Shown here: positions 1-10,139 of the stretch, one piece after another
How positions within the stretch are numbered: position 1 is the stretch's first letter
Layout: each line of letters opens with the position of its first letter
NCBI GenBank assembly: GCA_016716425.1
Contig: JADJWJ010000021.1
Coordinates: forward strand, 372,001 to 436,000
Direction of reading: 5' to 3'
From: Betaproteobacteria bacterium
GTDB taxonomy: Bacteria; Pseudomonadota; Gammaproteobacteria; Burkholderiales; Casimicrobiaceae
DNA: 64,000 nt
Translations under genes and position numbers: made by a program
Notes under the pieces: generated by a model
Told to the model about the DNA's origin: nothing
What the model saw: only the letters and a program-made list of their open reading frames with translations
Database searches by the model: none

Positions 1-1745
1 TCGAGCGCGATGCCGAGCAGGTTGAGGCAGTACATCGCCATCCAGCTCGTGCCGTCGGCCTGCTCGAGGCGGCCGCCGCCGGGCAGGCCCGCGGTGCGGT
101 CGAACACGCTGACGTTGTCGAGGCCCAGGAACCCGCCCTCGAAGATGTTGTTGCCCTCCGAGTCCTTGCGGTTGACCCACCACGTGAAGTTGATGAGGAG
201 CTTCTGGAACACGCGCTCGAGGAACTCGCGGTCGCTGCGGCCGTAGATCTTCTCCTCGATCTGGAACACGCGCATCGCCGCCCACGCGTGCACGGGCGGG
301 TTGACGTCGGAGAACGCCCACTCGTACGCGGGGATCTGGCCGTTCGGGTGCATGTACCACTCGCGCGTGAGCAGGATCAGCTGCGCCTTCGCGAAGTCAG
401 GGTCGATCATCGCGAACGGGATCATGTGGAACGCCATGTCCCACGCGGCGAACCACGGGTACTCCCACTTGTCGGGCATCGACAGGACGTCCTCGGCGGC
501 CACGTGCCACCACGCGTGGTTGCGCCCCTGCCGGCGCGCGGCGGGCGGCGGCGGCTGGGCGGGGTCGCCGTCGAGCCAGCGCTCGACCATGTAGTGGTAG
601 TACTGCTTGTTCCACAGCATGCCGGCGAACGCCTGCCGCTGCACGCTGCGCAGGTCGTCCGGCATGGGCAACGGCGTGATCCGCAGGTAGAACGCGTCGG
701 CCTCCTCCCGCCGCCGCGCGAACGTCGCGGCGAAGTCCGCGCCGAACGGATCGGCCAGCACGCCGCCCGCGGTCAGGCGCAGCCGGATCGTCGCCGCGGC
801 GCCCGCGTCGATGGTCAAGGCGTAGTGCGGCGCCGCCTTCGATCCGGTGCGTGCCGGATTGACGGCGTCGCGGCGGCCGTCCACGACGCACGCGTGCATG
901 GCGTCCTTCACCCAGGGCGTGGCGTTGGCGGCGCCGAACAGGCGCTCGCCGTTCGTGTCGTTCTCGGTGAACAGGACCTCGCCCAGCGCGTCGCAGTGCA
1001 GCCAGTACGGCGGCAGGCTCCGGTGCTCCGCGCGGAGCACGGTACCGCGCGCGTCCTCGCGGTCGACGACGATCCGGGGCCGCGGCTGGCCATCCTTCCA
1101 GCTCCAGTCGTTGCGGAACCACAGCGTCGGCAGCAGGTGCAGCGGCGCCGCGTGCGCGCCGCGGTTGGTCGCCGTCACGCGCACGAGCACGTCGGTCGGA
1201 CCGGCCTTCGCGTACTCGACCTCCACGTCGAAGTAGCGGTCGTCGTCGAAGACGCCGGTGTCGAGGAGTTCGTACTCGGGATCGAGCCGCGTGCGCCGGG
1301 CGTTGCCGGCGACCAGGTCCGCGTACGGAAACGCGCGCTGCGGGTACTTGTACAGGTACTTCATGTACGCGTGGCTGGGGACGTTGTCGACGTAGAAGCA
1401 GTACTCCTTCACGTCCTCGCCGTGGTTGCCCTCGTGACCGGAGAGCCCGAACAGCCGCTCCTTGAGGATCGGGTCGGCGCCGTTCCACAGCGCGAGGGCG
1501 AAGCACAGCCGCTGCGCTTCGTCGCTGATCCCGGCGATGCCGTCCTCGCCCCAGCGGTAGGCGCGCGAGCGCGCGTGGTCGTGCGGCAGGTAGCGCCACG
1601 CGTCGCCGTCCGCGCTGTAGTCCTCGCGGACGGTTCCCCACTGCCGCTCGGACAGGTAGGGCCCCCACAGCCGCCACGGCGCCTTGCCCTCGCGGGCCTC
1701 CGCGAGGCGCGCCTCTTCCGCGGTCGGTGGCGGCGGCGGGTTCAC
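1..1745 (-). CDS. GH63-like glucosidase (MGH1-type), C-terminus cut by window edge
   Basis: The minus-strand frame is open from a GTG at 1745 to the left edge, about 581 codons. It carries the N-terminal signature of the bacterial MGH1/GH63-like glucosidases: LWGPYLSERQWGTVREDYSA near residue 25, followed by DHARSRAYRWGEDG, and later GHEGNHGEDVKEYCFY and YMKYLYKYPQRAFPY. Near the edge it reads FEGGFLGLDNVSVFDR and LEQADGTSWMAMYCLNLL, part of the (alpha/alpha)6 barrel region. I checked the frame at three points and found no shift. Family members hydrolyse alpha-glucosidic bonds; the substrate here is unknown. The gene starts 13 bases after the mutarotase stop, so the two are probably cotranscribed. 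That suggests release and anomer conversion of glucose units feeding the divergent sugar-phosphate operon. The GTG start is the first workable one after the upstream gene. Confidence 0.8.
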   Translation of the reverse strand, partial: MNPPPPPTAEEARLAEAREGKAPWRLWGPYLSERQWGTVREDYSADGDAWRYLPHDHARSRAYRWGEDGIAGISDEAQRLCFALALWNGADPILKERLFGLSGHEGNHGEDVKEYCFYVDNVPSHAYMKYLYKYPQRAFPYADLVAGNARRTRLDPEYELLDTGVFDDDRYFDVEVEYAKAGPTDVLVRVTATNRGAHAAPLHLLPTLWFRNDWSWKDGQPRPRIVVDREDARGTVLRAEHRSLPPYWLHCDALGEVLFTENDTNGERLFGAANATPWVKDAMHACVVDGRRDAVNPARTGSKAAPHYALTIDAGAAATIRLRLTAGGVLADPFGADFAATFARRREEADAFYLRITPLPMPDDLRSVQRQAFAGMLWNKQYYHYMVERWLDGDPAQPPPPAARRQGRNHAWWHVAAEDVLSMPDKWEYPWFAAWDMAFHMIPFAMIDPDFAKAQLILLTREWYMHPNGQIPAYEWAFSDVNPPVHAWAAMRVFQIEEKIYGRSDREFLERVFQKLLINFTWWVNRKDSEGNNIFEGGFLGLDNVSVFDRTAGLPGGGRLEQADGTSWMAMYCLNLLGIAL

Positions 1746-1758
1746 GGGAGGACGGCCT

Positions 1759-2640
1759 TCAGGCGACGCGCAGCGTCTGCGTGCCGCGCCACGTGGCCTG
1801 CGGTGCGACCACGATCGGCGCGCGCGCCGCGGCGGCCTCGACGCACAGCATGCGCCTGAACGCGTCCGGTTCGAGGTCGGACGGCGGCCCGGGCGGCGCC
1901 GGGCCGCGCGCGGGCCCCGGGTTCCAGATCACCGTGTCCGGGAATCCCGCGGCCCGGACCGCGAGCGTGCGCTGCGGCTCCGTCACGAGGACCGGATCCG
2001 GCGCCGCGTGGTAGACGCGGTCGAGCGGGCGGTCGATCGCGAGCGCCGCGGCCGTCTCGGCGACATCGGCATCCTTCGTCACCTTGTCGCGGTAGCGCGC
2101 GCCCGCCAGGCCGCGCACCGACGTCGCCGCGATGTCGGCGACGCGCAGGTACGTGTGCAGCGCGCCGGTGAACGCGAAGGGCGCGGCGCCCGTGTTCGTG
2201 ACGGCCAGCGCGAGCGACAGCGCCTCGCGCGTGACCGTGACGGTGAACTCGAGCGCGAACGCGTGCGGCCACAGCGCGCGTGTGGCCGCCGAGTCGGACA
2301 GGCTCAGCACCGCCTGCGCCGCGCCGCCGGCGATCGTTTCGGCGCGCACGAGGTCCCACGCGACGGTACGCGCGAACCCGTGCATCGGCAGCGGCCCCTG
2401 GTCGGCAAACTGCGGGAAGCACACGGGCACGCCGCCGCGGATCGGCGTGCCGGGTGCGAACCGCGACGCTGCGCTCAGGAACAGCCGGTCGGGCAGGCCG
2501 GCGGCGGGCAACCACGACGTGACGTGCGCGCCGTGCAGGTACACGCCGGCGCGCGCGCCGTCGGCGGCGGTCAGGACGACCATCGGCAATCCCCCTGCGC
2601 CGGGAACGGTCGTCAAGCTGGTGTCGGATGCCATTGCCAT
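1759..2640 (-). CDS. D-hexose-6-phosphate mutarotase (aldose 1-epimerase family)
   Basis: The product is 293 residues, matching the YeaD-type glucose-6-phosphate 1-epimerases. It has the substrate-site stretch RGGVPVCFPQFADQG followed by the HGFART histidine motif, and later YLRVADI and VIWNPGPARG. The enzyme interconverts the anomers of glucose 6-phosphate, which links it to the divergent pgi-zwf genes. An in-frame ATG at 2706 would add 22 residues unlike the family, and it would overlap the promoter candidate of the divergent gene. I therefore prefer the ATG at 2640, although no clear ribosome site precedes either start. Confidence 0.83.
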   Translation of the reverse strand: MAMASDTSLTTVPGAGGLPMVVLTAADGARAGVYLHGAHVTSWLPAAGLPDRLFLSAASRFAPGTPIRGGVPVCFPQFADQGPLPMHGFARTVAWDLVRAETIAGGAAQAVLSLSDSAATRALWPHAFALEFTVTVTREALSLALAVTNTGAAPFAFTGALHTYLRVADIAATSVRGLAGARYRDKVTKDADVAETAAALAIDRPLDRVYHAAPDPVLVTEPQRTLAVRAAGFPDTVIWNPGPARGPAPPGPPSDLEPDAFRRMLCVEAAAARAPIVVAPQATWRGTQTLRVA

Positions 2641-2684
2641 GATGGGGGCGATGTCGCGCGCCGCGCGATACGCCGCCGCGGCGA

Positions 2685-2714
2685 TTGGATCGTGAAGATG
2701 CGCCATCGTACAAT
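2685..2714 (+). promoter_or_regulatory. Candidate sigma-70 promoter of the sugar-phosphate operon
   Basis: TTGGAT at 2685-2690 and TACAAT at 2709-2714 are separated by 18 bases. It lies about 27 bases before the GTG of the histidine phosphatase gene and is the only good promoter-like pair in front of the plus-strand metabolic genes. The assignment is by consensus only. Confidence 0.45.
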
Positions 2715-2740
2715 CCCGCGATGGAAAACGGGGCCCCGCG

Positions 2741-3355
2741 GTGAGCGTCGCGCTGCCGCTCGTCTATCTCGCGCGCCACGGCGCGACCGCGTGGAGCGTC
2801 GCGGGGCAGCACACCGGCCGCACGGACGTGCCGCTGACCGCCGCGGGCGAGGCCGATGCACGGAGGCTCGCCGCGCGCCTTGCCGGCGGCGCGTTCGCGC
2901 AGGTTCTCGTGAGCCCGTCGCAGCGCGCGCGGCGCACGTGCGAGCTCGCCGGATACGGGGCGCGGGCCGCGGTCGACCCGGACCTCGCCGAGTGGGACTA
3001 CGGCGCCTACGAAGGCATGACGACCGCCGAGATCCTTGCGCGGCGCCCCGGCTGGGTGCTGTTCCGCGATGGCTGCCCGGAAGGCGAGGCGCCCGCCGAC
3101 GTCGCTGCGCGCGCCGATCGCCTCATTGCGCGCGTCCGTGCCGTCGCCGGCAACGTACTGCTCTTTTCCAGTGCGCACATCCTGCGCACGATCGCGGCGC
3201 GCTGGCTGGGACTCGACGCCGGCGGCGGGCGCCACTTCCTGCTCGGCACGGCGAGCGTGAGCGTGCTGGGCTACGAGCACGACGCGACGCAGCCCGTGAT
3301 CCGGTCGTGGAACGACGCTGCGCCCCCCCTTGCCATGCACGCGGGAACAGCGTGA
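2741..3355 (+). CDS. Histidine phosphatase family protein (phosphoglycerate mutase-like)
   Basis: The product is 204 residues. The catalytic RHG triplet is at residues 12-14 in the context YLARHGATAWS, and the second catalytic histidine lies in SSAHILRTIAARWLGL near residue 147. SPSQRARRTCELAG and the acidic EWDYGAYEG stretch are also typical of the branch-2 superfamily. Members remove phosphate from small molecules such as sugar phosphates; the substrate cannot be read from sequence. The GTG start fits the RHG position. The gene is first in the plus-strand run leading into transaldolase (70-base gap), so a sugar-phosphate substrate is a reasonable guess but unproven. Confidence 0.8.
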   Translation: MSVALPLVYLARHGATAWSVAGQHTGRTDVPLTAAGEADARRLAARLAGGAFAQVLVSPSQRARRTCELAGYGARAAVDPDLAEWDYGAYEGMTTAEILARRPGWVLFRDGCPEGEAPADVAARADRLIARVRAVAGNVLLFSSAHILRTIAARWLGLDAGGGRHFLLGTASVSVLGYEHDATQPVIRSWNDAAPPLAMHAGTA

Positions 3356-3425
3356 AATGGCCGGCCCGCCCGCGCGGCCGCCTGACGGGCCCCGCCGCCT
3401 GCCCATCCTTTCCCGGAACGACGCG

Positions 3426-4511
3426 ATGATTGCGACCCGCACGCTGCACGACCTGGGCCAGAGCCTGTGGCTCGACAACATCACGCGCGACCTGCTCGAG
3501 AGCGGCACGCTCGCCCGCTACATCGCGGAGCTGTCCGTGACCGGTCTCACGTCGAATCCGACGATCTTCGACCACGCGATCAAGGGCAGCGCGGACTACG
3601 ATGCCGCCATCCGCAGCAAGCTGAAGTCCGGCAAGTCCGGCGAGGCGCTGTTCTTCGAGCTGGCGCTCGAGGACGTCACGCGCGCCGCGGACCTCTTCCG
3701 GCCCGTGCACGAGCGCACGCGCGGCGTGGACGGCTGGGTGTCCCTCGAGGTGTCGCCGCTGCTCGCACGCGACGCGGCGACGACGCTGGCCGTGGCCAAG
3801 GCGCTGCACGCGAGCGCGGGACGACCCAACCTGTTCATCAAGATCCCGGGCACGCGGGAAGGCCTGCCCGCCGTCGAGGAAGCGATCTTCGCCGGCGTGC
3901 CGGTGAACGTCACGCTGCTCTTCTCCCGCGCGCAGTACGCGGCCGCAGCCGACGCGTACCTGCGCGGCATCGAGCGCCGGATCGCCGCCGGCCTGTCGCC
4001 CGACGTCGCGTCGGTCGCGTCGCTGTTCGTCAGCCGCTGGGACGTCGCGGTCGCCGGCAAGGTCCCGGCGAACCTGGTCAACCGGCTGGGCATCGCCATC
4101 GGCCACGACTGCCTGCGCGCGTACTACGACCACGTCGCGTCGGCCGGCGTGCGGCGCGCGATGAACGCGGGCGCGCGTCCGCAGCGGCTGCTGTTCGCGA
4201 GCACCGGCACCAAGGACCCGAAGGCGTCCGACACGCTCTACGTCGAGGCGCTGGCGGCGCCGCTGACAGTGAACACGATCCCCGAGGCCACGCTGCTTGC
4301 CGTCGCCGATCACGGCCGCGTCACGGCGGCCGCGCCGGCCGACGGCGGCGACTGCGCGGCGGTGCTGGGCGAATTCTCGCGCGCCGGGATCGATCTCGAC
4401 GCGCTCGCCGCACGGCTGCAGGACGAGGGCGCCGCGTCGTTCGTGCAGTCGTGGAACGACCTGATGGCGGTCCTCGCGAGCAAGTGCGCCGCGCTCGCCC
4501 GGGCCGCGTAG
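3426..4511 (+). CDS. tal: Transaldolase
   Basis: The product is 361 residues, the length of the long transaldolase subfamily common in actinobacteria and cyanobacteria rather than the E. coli TalB type. GLTSNPTIFDHAIKG lies at residues 40-54 and the Schiff-base lysine is K139 in NLFIKIPGT. VPVNVTLLFS and ASVASLFVSRWD follow. It transfers a dihydroxyacetone unit between sedoheptulose 7-phosphate and glyceraldehyde 3-phosphate in the non-oxidative pentose phosphate pathway. The open frame extends 32 codons upstream into the previous gene, but the family N-terminus begins at the ATG at 3426, which follows GGAACG. Confidence 0.92.
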   Translation: MIATRTLHDLGQSLWLDNITRDLLESGTLARYIAELSVTGLTSNPTIFDHAIKGSADYDAAIRSKLKSGKSGEALFFELALEDVTRAADLFRPVHERTRGVDGWVSLEVSPLLARDAATTLAVAKALHASAGRPNLFIKIPGTREGLPAVEEAIFAGVPVNVTLLFSRAQYAAAADAYLRGIERRIAAGLSPDVASVASLFVSRWDVAVAGKVPANLVNRLGIAIGHDCLRAYYDHVASAGVRRAMNAGARPQRLLFASTGTKDPKASDTLYVEALAAPLTVNTIPEATLLAVADHGRVTAAAPADGGDCAAVLGEFSRAGIDLDALAARLQDEGAASFVQSWNDLMAVLASKCAALARAA

Positions 4512-4521
4512 GGCCGCGGCG

Positions 4522-5204
4522 ATGGACGTGCTGGTGATCGACGTCGGCGGCACGCACGTGAAGATCCTCGCCACCGGCCGCGCGACGGAGCGCAAGCTGG
4601 CCTCCGGGCCAAAGCTCACCGCCGCGCAGATGGCGGCCGGCGTGCGCGCGCTGGCCCGCGGCTGGAAATACGACGCCGTGTCGATCGGCTATCCGGGGCC
4701 GGTCGTGCGCAACCGGCCGGCCGCCGAGCCGCACAACCTCGGTGCCGGCTGGGTCGACTTCGACTACGAGGCGGCGTTCCGGCGGCCGGTGCGGATGATC
4801 AACGACGCGGCGATGCAGGCGCTCGGCAGCTACGAGGGCGGCAAGATGCTGTTCCTCGGCTTCGGCACCGGCCTCGGCACGACGCTGATCGTCGACGGCG
4901 TCGTCGTGCCGATGGAACTCGCGCACCTGCCGTACCGGAGGGCGACGTTCGAGGACTACGTCGGCGAGCGCGCGCTCGCGCGCATGGGCGAGCGCAAGTG
5001 GCGTCGGCACGCGCTCGACGTGATCGAGCGGCTGGCCGCCGCGCTGGCGCCCGAGGACATCGTGCTGGGCGGCGGCAACGCGCGCCTCTTGCGCGAACTG
5101 CCGCCGCGCTGCCGGCTGGGCGGGAACGCCAACGCGTTCCCCGGCGGCTTGCGCCTGTGGGCGCGGGCGGCGGCCCGTGCGCGCGCTGCCCGCGGGAAGC
5201 GGCC

Positions 5205-5208
<4 letters not shown>
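4522..5208 (+). CDS. ROK-family glucokinase-like protein (polyphosphate-glucokinase type)
   Basis: The product is 228 residues and opens with the phosphate-1 motif DVLVIDVGGTHVKIL. It continues with IGYPGPV, MINDAAMQALGSYEGG and the phosphate-2 loop FLGFGTGLGTTLI. The ROK zinc motif is absent, as in polyphosphate/ATP glucokinases (PpgK). It would make glucose 6-phosphate from free glucose, supplying the overlapping pgi and downstream zwf. The gene starts 10 bases after tal and its TGA overlaps the pgi ATG (ATGA), indicating translational coupling. The phosphate donor cannot be determined from sequence. Confidence 0.75.
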
Positions 5209-6848
<1,640 letters not shown>

Positions 6849-6897
6849 CGCCGCGCGGCGGCACCGCGAGTTCGTGGAGTTCGTCGCGGAAGGCCAC

Positions 6898-6971
6898 TCA
6901 CAAAGAGACGCAGAGACGCCGAGCAAGAGCGGTCGACATGAAGTCCTCGGCGCGTCTGCGTCTCTTTGTGA
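6898..6971. repeat. Near-perfect 25-bp palindromic element between pgi and gnd
   Basis: Arms 6899-6923 and 6946-6970 are inverted copies with two mismatches, separated by a 22-base loop; one further pair (6898/6971) extends the stem. The left arm begins CACAAAGAGACGCAGAGACG. It is noticeably less GC-rich than its surroundings and unrelated to the other repeats here. It resembles dispersed palindromes of other bacterial chromosomes. A strong RNA hairpin would form in the pgi-gnd transcript. Confidence 0.8.
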
Positions 6972-7008
6972 AAGTTCTTTACCACGGCACGCAACGGAGC
7001 AGGCAAGC

Positions 7009-8025
7009 ATGCAACTCGGAATGATCGGATTGGGCCGGATGGGCGCCAACATGGTGCGGCGGCTGATGAAGGGCGGTCACGCGTGCGTCGTGTACGACGC
7101 GTTCCCGAAGTCGATCGAGGCGATGGCCGCGGAGGGCGCGACGGCCGCCGCCTCGCTCGCCGACCTCGTCGGCAAGCTGGTCCCGCCGCGCTGCGTGTGG
7201 CTGATGGTGCCCGCCGCCGTCGTCGACGCGACGATCGCGCAGCTCGCGCCGCTGCTGGCCGCGGGGGACACGGTGATCGACGGCGGCAACTCGTACTATG
7301 TCGACGACATCCGGCGCAGCCAGGCACTGGCGGCAGAGGGCATCGAGTACGTCGACGTCGGCACCAGCGGCGGGGTGTGGGGCCTCGAACGCGGCTACTG
7401 CATGATGATCGGCGGACCGGCGGACGCCGTCGCGCGGCTCGACCCGGTCCTGCGCACGCTGGCGCCGGGCATCGGCACGATCGAACGCACGCCCGGGCGC
7501 GCGCCCGGCCGCGGCACGGCGGAGCAGGGCTACCTGCACTGCGGGGGCAGCGGTGCCGGCCACTTCGTCAAGATGGTGCACAACGGCATCGAGTACGGAC
7601 TGATGGCCGCGTACGCCGAGGGCTTCGGGATCCTCAAGTCCGCCAACGTCGGCAAGCGCAGCCACGATGCCGACGCGGAGACCACGCCGCTGCGCGACCC
7701 CGAGCACTACCAGTACGATCTCGACCTCGCCGAAGTCGCCGAGGTCTGGCGCCGCGGCAGCGTGATCGCGTCGTGGCTGCTCGACCTCACGGCGTCGGCG
7801 CTGGCCAAAGACCCGGCGCTGTCCGCGTTCTCGGGGCGCGTGTCCGACTCCGGCGAGGGCCGCTGGACCATCAAGGCGGCGATCGACGAGGCGGTGCCCG
7901 CGCCGGTGCTGACGACGGCGCTGTACGAGCGGTTCAGCTCGCGCGGCGAGGCCGACTTCCAGAACCAGCTCCTGTCGGCGCTGCGCTACGAGTTCGGCGG
8001 CCACCACGAGAAGCCGGCGAAGTGA
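7009..8025 (+). CDS. gnd: 6-phosphogluconate dehydrogenase (decarboxylating), short form
   Basis: The product is 338 residues, the short form as opposed to the roughly 470-residue E. coli Gnd. The Rossmann motif is at the start (MQLGMIGLGRMGANMVRRL). GGSGAGHFVKMVHNGIEYG holds the catalytic lysine and substrate contacts. The C-terminal helical part includes VSDSGEGRWTIKAAIDEAVP. It oxidises 6-phosphogluconate to ribulose 5-phosphate and CO2. The frame is open to 6874 upstream, but that stretch lies inside the palindromic element, so the ATG at 7009, which begins the Rossmann fold, is chosen. Its end overlaps the zwf start by four bases. Confidence 0.92.
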   Translation: MQLGMIGLGRMGANMVRRLMKGGHACVVYDAFPKSIEAMAAEGATAAASLADLVGKLVPPRCVWLMVPAAVVDATIAQLAPLLAAGDTVIDGGNSYYVDDIRRSQALAAEGIEYVDVGTSGGVWGLERGYCMMIGGPADAVARLDPVLRTLAPGIGTIERTPGRAPGRGTAEQGYLHCGGSGAGHFVKMVHNGIEYGLMAAYAEGFGILKSANVGKRSHDADAETTPLRDPEHYQYDLDLAEVAEVWRRGSVIASWLLDLTASALAKDPALSAFSGRVSDSGEGRWTIKAAIDEAVPAPVLTTALYERFSSRGEADFQNQLLSALRYEFGGHHEKPAK

Positions 8026-9398
8026 GCGACACCGTCCGCTCCGACGCGCTCGTGTTCTTCGGCGCGACCGGCGACCTCGCGTACAAGAAGATCTTCCCGT
8101 CGCTGCAGGCGATGATCCGGCGCGGGAACCTCGACGTGCCGGTGATCGGCGTGGCCAAGGCCGGCTGGAACCTCGACCAGTTCCGTGCGCGTGCGCGCGA
8201 CAGCGTCGACAAGCACGGCGGCGTCGACGAGGCGGCGTTCGCGAAGCTCGTGTCGCTGTTGCGCTACGTCGACGGCGACTACGCGGACGCGGCGACGTTC
8301 GCGGCGCTGCGCCGCGAGCTCGGCGGCTCGGCGCATCCCGCGCACTACCTCGCGATCCCGCCGTCGCTGTTCGGTCCCGTGGTCGAGCAGCTGCAGCGTG
8401 CCGGCTGCACGGCGGGCGCCCGCGTGATCGTCGAGAAGCCGTTCGGCCGCGACCTCGCGTCCGCGCGGCAGCTGAACGCGATACTGCATTCGGCGTTCGA
8501 CGAGGCGCACGTCTTCCGCATCGACCACTACCTCGGCAAGCGGCCCGTCCACAGCATGCTGTTCTTCCGCTTCGCCAACGAGTTCCTCGAACCGCTGTGG
8601 AACCGCACGCACGTGGAGAGCGTGCAGATCACGATGGCCGAGAGCTTCGGCGTGCAGGGCCGCGGCGCGTTCTACGAGCAGGTCGGCACCGTGCGCGACG
8701 TCGTGCAGAACCACCTGTTCCAGGTGCTGTGCAACCTCGCGATGGAGCCGCCGGTGCGCGCGGACAGCGCGTCGATCCGCGACGAGAAGGTCAAGGTGCT
8801 GCGGGCCGTCGCCACGCTCGATCCCGCAAGCCTCGTCCGCGGCCAGTTTCGCGGCTACCGCAACGAGCCCGGCGTGGCGGCGGACTCGAACGTCGAGACC
8901 TTCGCCGCTGTCAAGCTCGCGATCGACTCCTGGCGCTGGCAGGGCGTGCCGTTCTACATCCGCGCCGGCAAGTGCCTGCCGGTCACGTGCACGGAGGTGC
9001 TGCTGCGGCTGAAGCGCCCGCCGACCATGTACCCGACGTGCGCGGCGCCGCCCAACCACTTCCGCTTCCGCGTGAGCCCCGACGTCACGATCGCGCTCGG
9101 CACCACGGTGATGGACGCGGCGGAGCGCGCGATCGGCGCGCAGGTCGAGCTGCTCGCGAGCCACCATCCGGACGGGCGCGAGCCCGACGCGTACGAGCGC
9201 GTGCTGGGCGACGCGATGGCGGGCGACACGACGCTGTTCGCGCGCGAGGACTACGTCGAGGAGGCGTGGCGGATCGTCGATCCCGCGCTCGCGGCCGCCG
9301 TGCCGGTCCACCCGTACGAGCCGGGGCAGTGGGGACCGCCGGAGGTGCTGCGCCTGGCGCCGCCGGGCGGGTGGAACGACCCGGTGGTCAAGGCGTGA
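8022..9398 (+). CDS. zwf: Glucose-6-phosphate 1-dehydrogenase
   Basis: The product is 458 residues. The NADP-binding motif is FFGATGDLAYKKIFPSL near residue 12. The active-site signature is RIDHYLGKRPVHSMLFFRFA near residue 167, and FYIRAGKCLPVTCTEV follows. It oxidises glucose 6-phosphate to 6-phosphogluconolactone, the entry step of the oxidative pentose phosphate branch. The GTG start at 8022 overlaps the gnd TGA as GTGA; the longer open frame upstream is only the shifted frame of gnd. It precedes pgl by 19 bases, so three consecutive oxidative steps are encoded side by side. Confidence 0.94.
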   Translation: MSDTVRSDALVFFGATGDLAYKKIFPSLQAMIRRGNLDVPVIGVAKAGWNLDQFRARARDSVDKHGGVDEAAFAKLVSLLRYVDGDYADAATFAALRRELGGSAHPAHYLAIPPSLFGPVVEQLQRAGCTAGARVIVEKPFGRDLASARQLNAILHSAFDEAHVFRIDHYLGKRPVHSMLFFRFANEFLEPLWNRTHVESVQITMAESFGVQGRGAFYEQVGTVRDVVQNHLFQVLCNLAMEPPVRADSASIRDEKVKVLRAVATLDPASLVRGQFRGYRNEPGVAADSNVETFAAVKLAIDSWRWQGVPFYIRAGKCLPVTCTEVLLRLKRPPTMYPTCAAPPNHFRFRVSPDVTIALGTTVMDAAERAIGAQVELLASHHPDGREPDAYERVLGDAMAGDTTLFAREDYVEEAWRIVDPALAAAVPVHPYEPGQWGPPEVLRLAPPGGWNDPVVKA

Positions 9399-9417
9399 TT
9401 CCGCGGGCGCCCCGCCG

Positions 9418-10122
9418 ATGACGCCGATCGAACTGCAGTCGTTCGCCGACGCGCACGAGGTCGCGCGGCGGGCGGCCGCGTACATCGCGGGCAAGGCGCG
9501 CGACGCCGTGCTGGCGCGCGGGCGCTTCAACTTCGCGGTGAGCGGCGGCCACACGCCGTGGCAGATGCTGCGCGCACTCGCCGGCGAGGACGTGCCGTGG
9601 CTCAACGTCCACGTGTTCCAGGCCGACGAGCGCGTGGCGCCGCCGCGCGATCCCGACCGCAACCTCTCGCACATCTACGACAGTCTCGTCGAGCGCGTCG
9701 CGCTGCCACCTTCCAACCTGCACGCGATGCGCGTGGAGGCGACCGACCTCGCGGCCGCGGCAGCGGCCTACGCGCAGGAGCTCGCGACGTTCGCGGGCAC
9801 GCCGCCGGTGCTCGACCTCGTGCACCTCGGGCTCGGCCCCGACGGCCACACCGCGTCGCTGGTCCCCGGCGACCCCGTGCTCGTCGAGGACCACGCCGAC
9901 GTCGCGCTGACCGGGCCGTATCAGGGTCGGCGACGGATGACGCTCACGTATCCGATCCTCGACCGTGCACGCACCGTGCTGTTCGTCGTGACGGGCGTGG
10001 ACAAGGCGCCGATGGTCGCGCGCCTCGTGCGGCGCGACCCGGCCATTCCCGCCGGCCGCGTGACCGGGCAGCGCGCGCTGATCATGGCCGACGCGGCGGC
10101 CGCCGGCGGCGCGGCCGCCTGA
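9418..10122 (+). CDS. pgl: 6-phosphogluconolactonase
   Basis: The product is 234 residues of the SugarP isomerase/6PGL (DevB) family. FNFAVSGGHTPWQMLRAL lies near residue 38, VFQADERVAPPRDPDRN near 72 and LGLGPDGHTASLVPGDP near 140; these contain the conserved aspartate and histidine contacts. It hydrolyses 6-phosphogluconolactone between the Zwf and Gnd reactions. The C-terminus is alanine-rich and low in complexity. The gap to tkt is 17 bases. Confidence 0.92.
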   Translation: MTPIELQSFADAHEVARRAAAYIAGKARDAVLARGRFNFAVSGGHTPWQMLRALAGEDVPWLNVHVFQADERVAPPRDPDRNLSHIYDSLVERVALPPSNLHAMRVEATDLAAAAAAYAQELATFAGTPPVLDLVHLGLGPDGHTASLVPGDPVLVEDHADVALTGPYQGRRRMTLTYPILDRARTVLFVVTGVDKAPMVARLVRRDPAIPAGRVTGQRALIMADAAAAGGAAA

Positions 10123-10139
10123 CCTTCGAGGAGCCGCCG

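Noticed and set aside
288..1859. Plus-strand 523-residue open frame
   Set aside because: It is antisense to the glucosidase, rich in Arg/Val/His as expected of complementary frames in GC-rich DNA, and has no recognisable motif.
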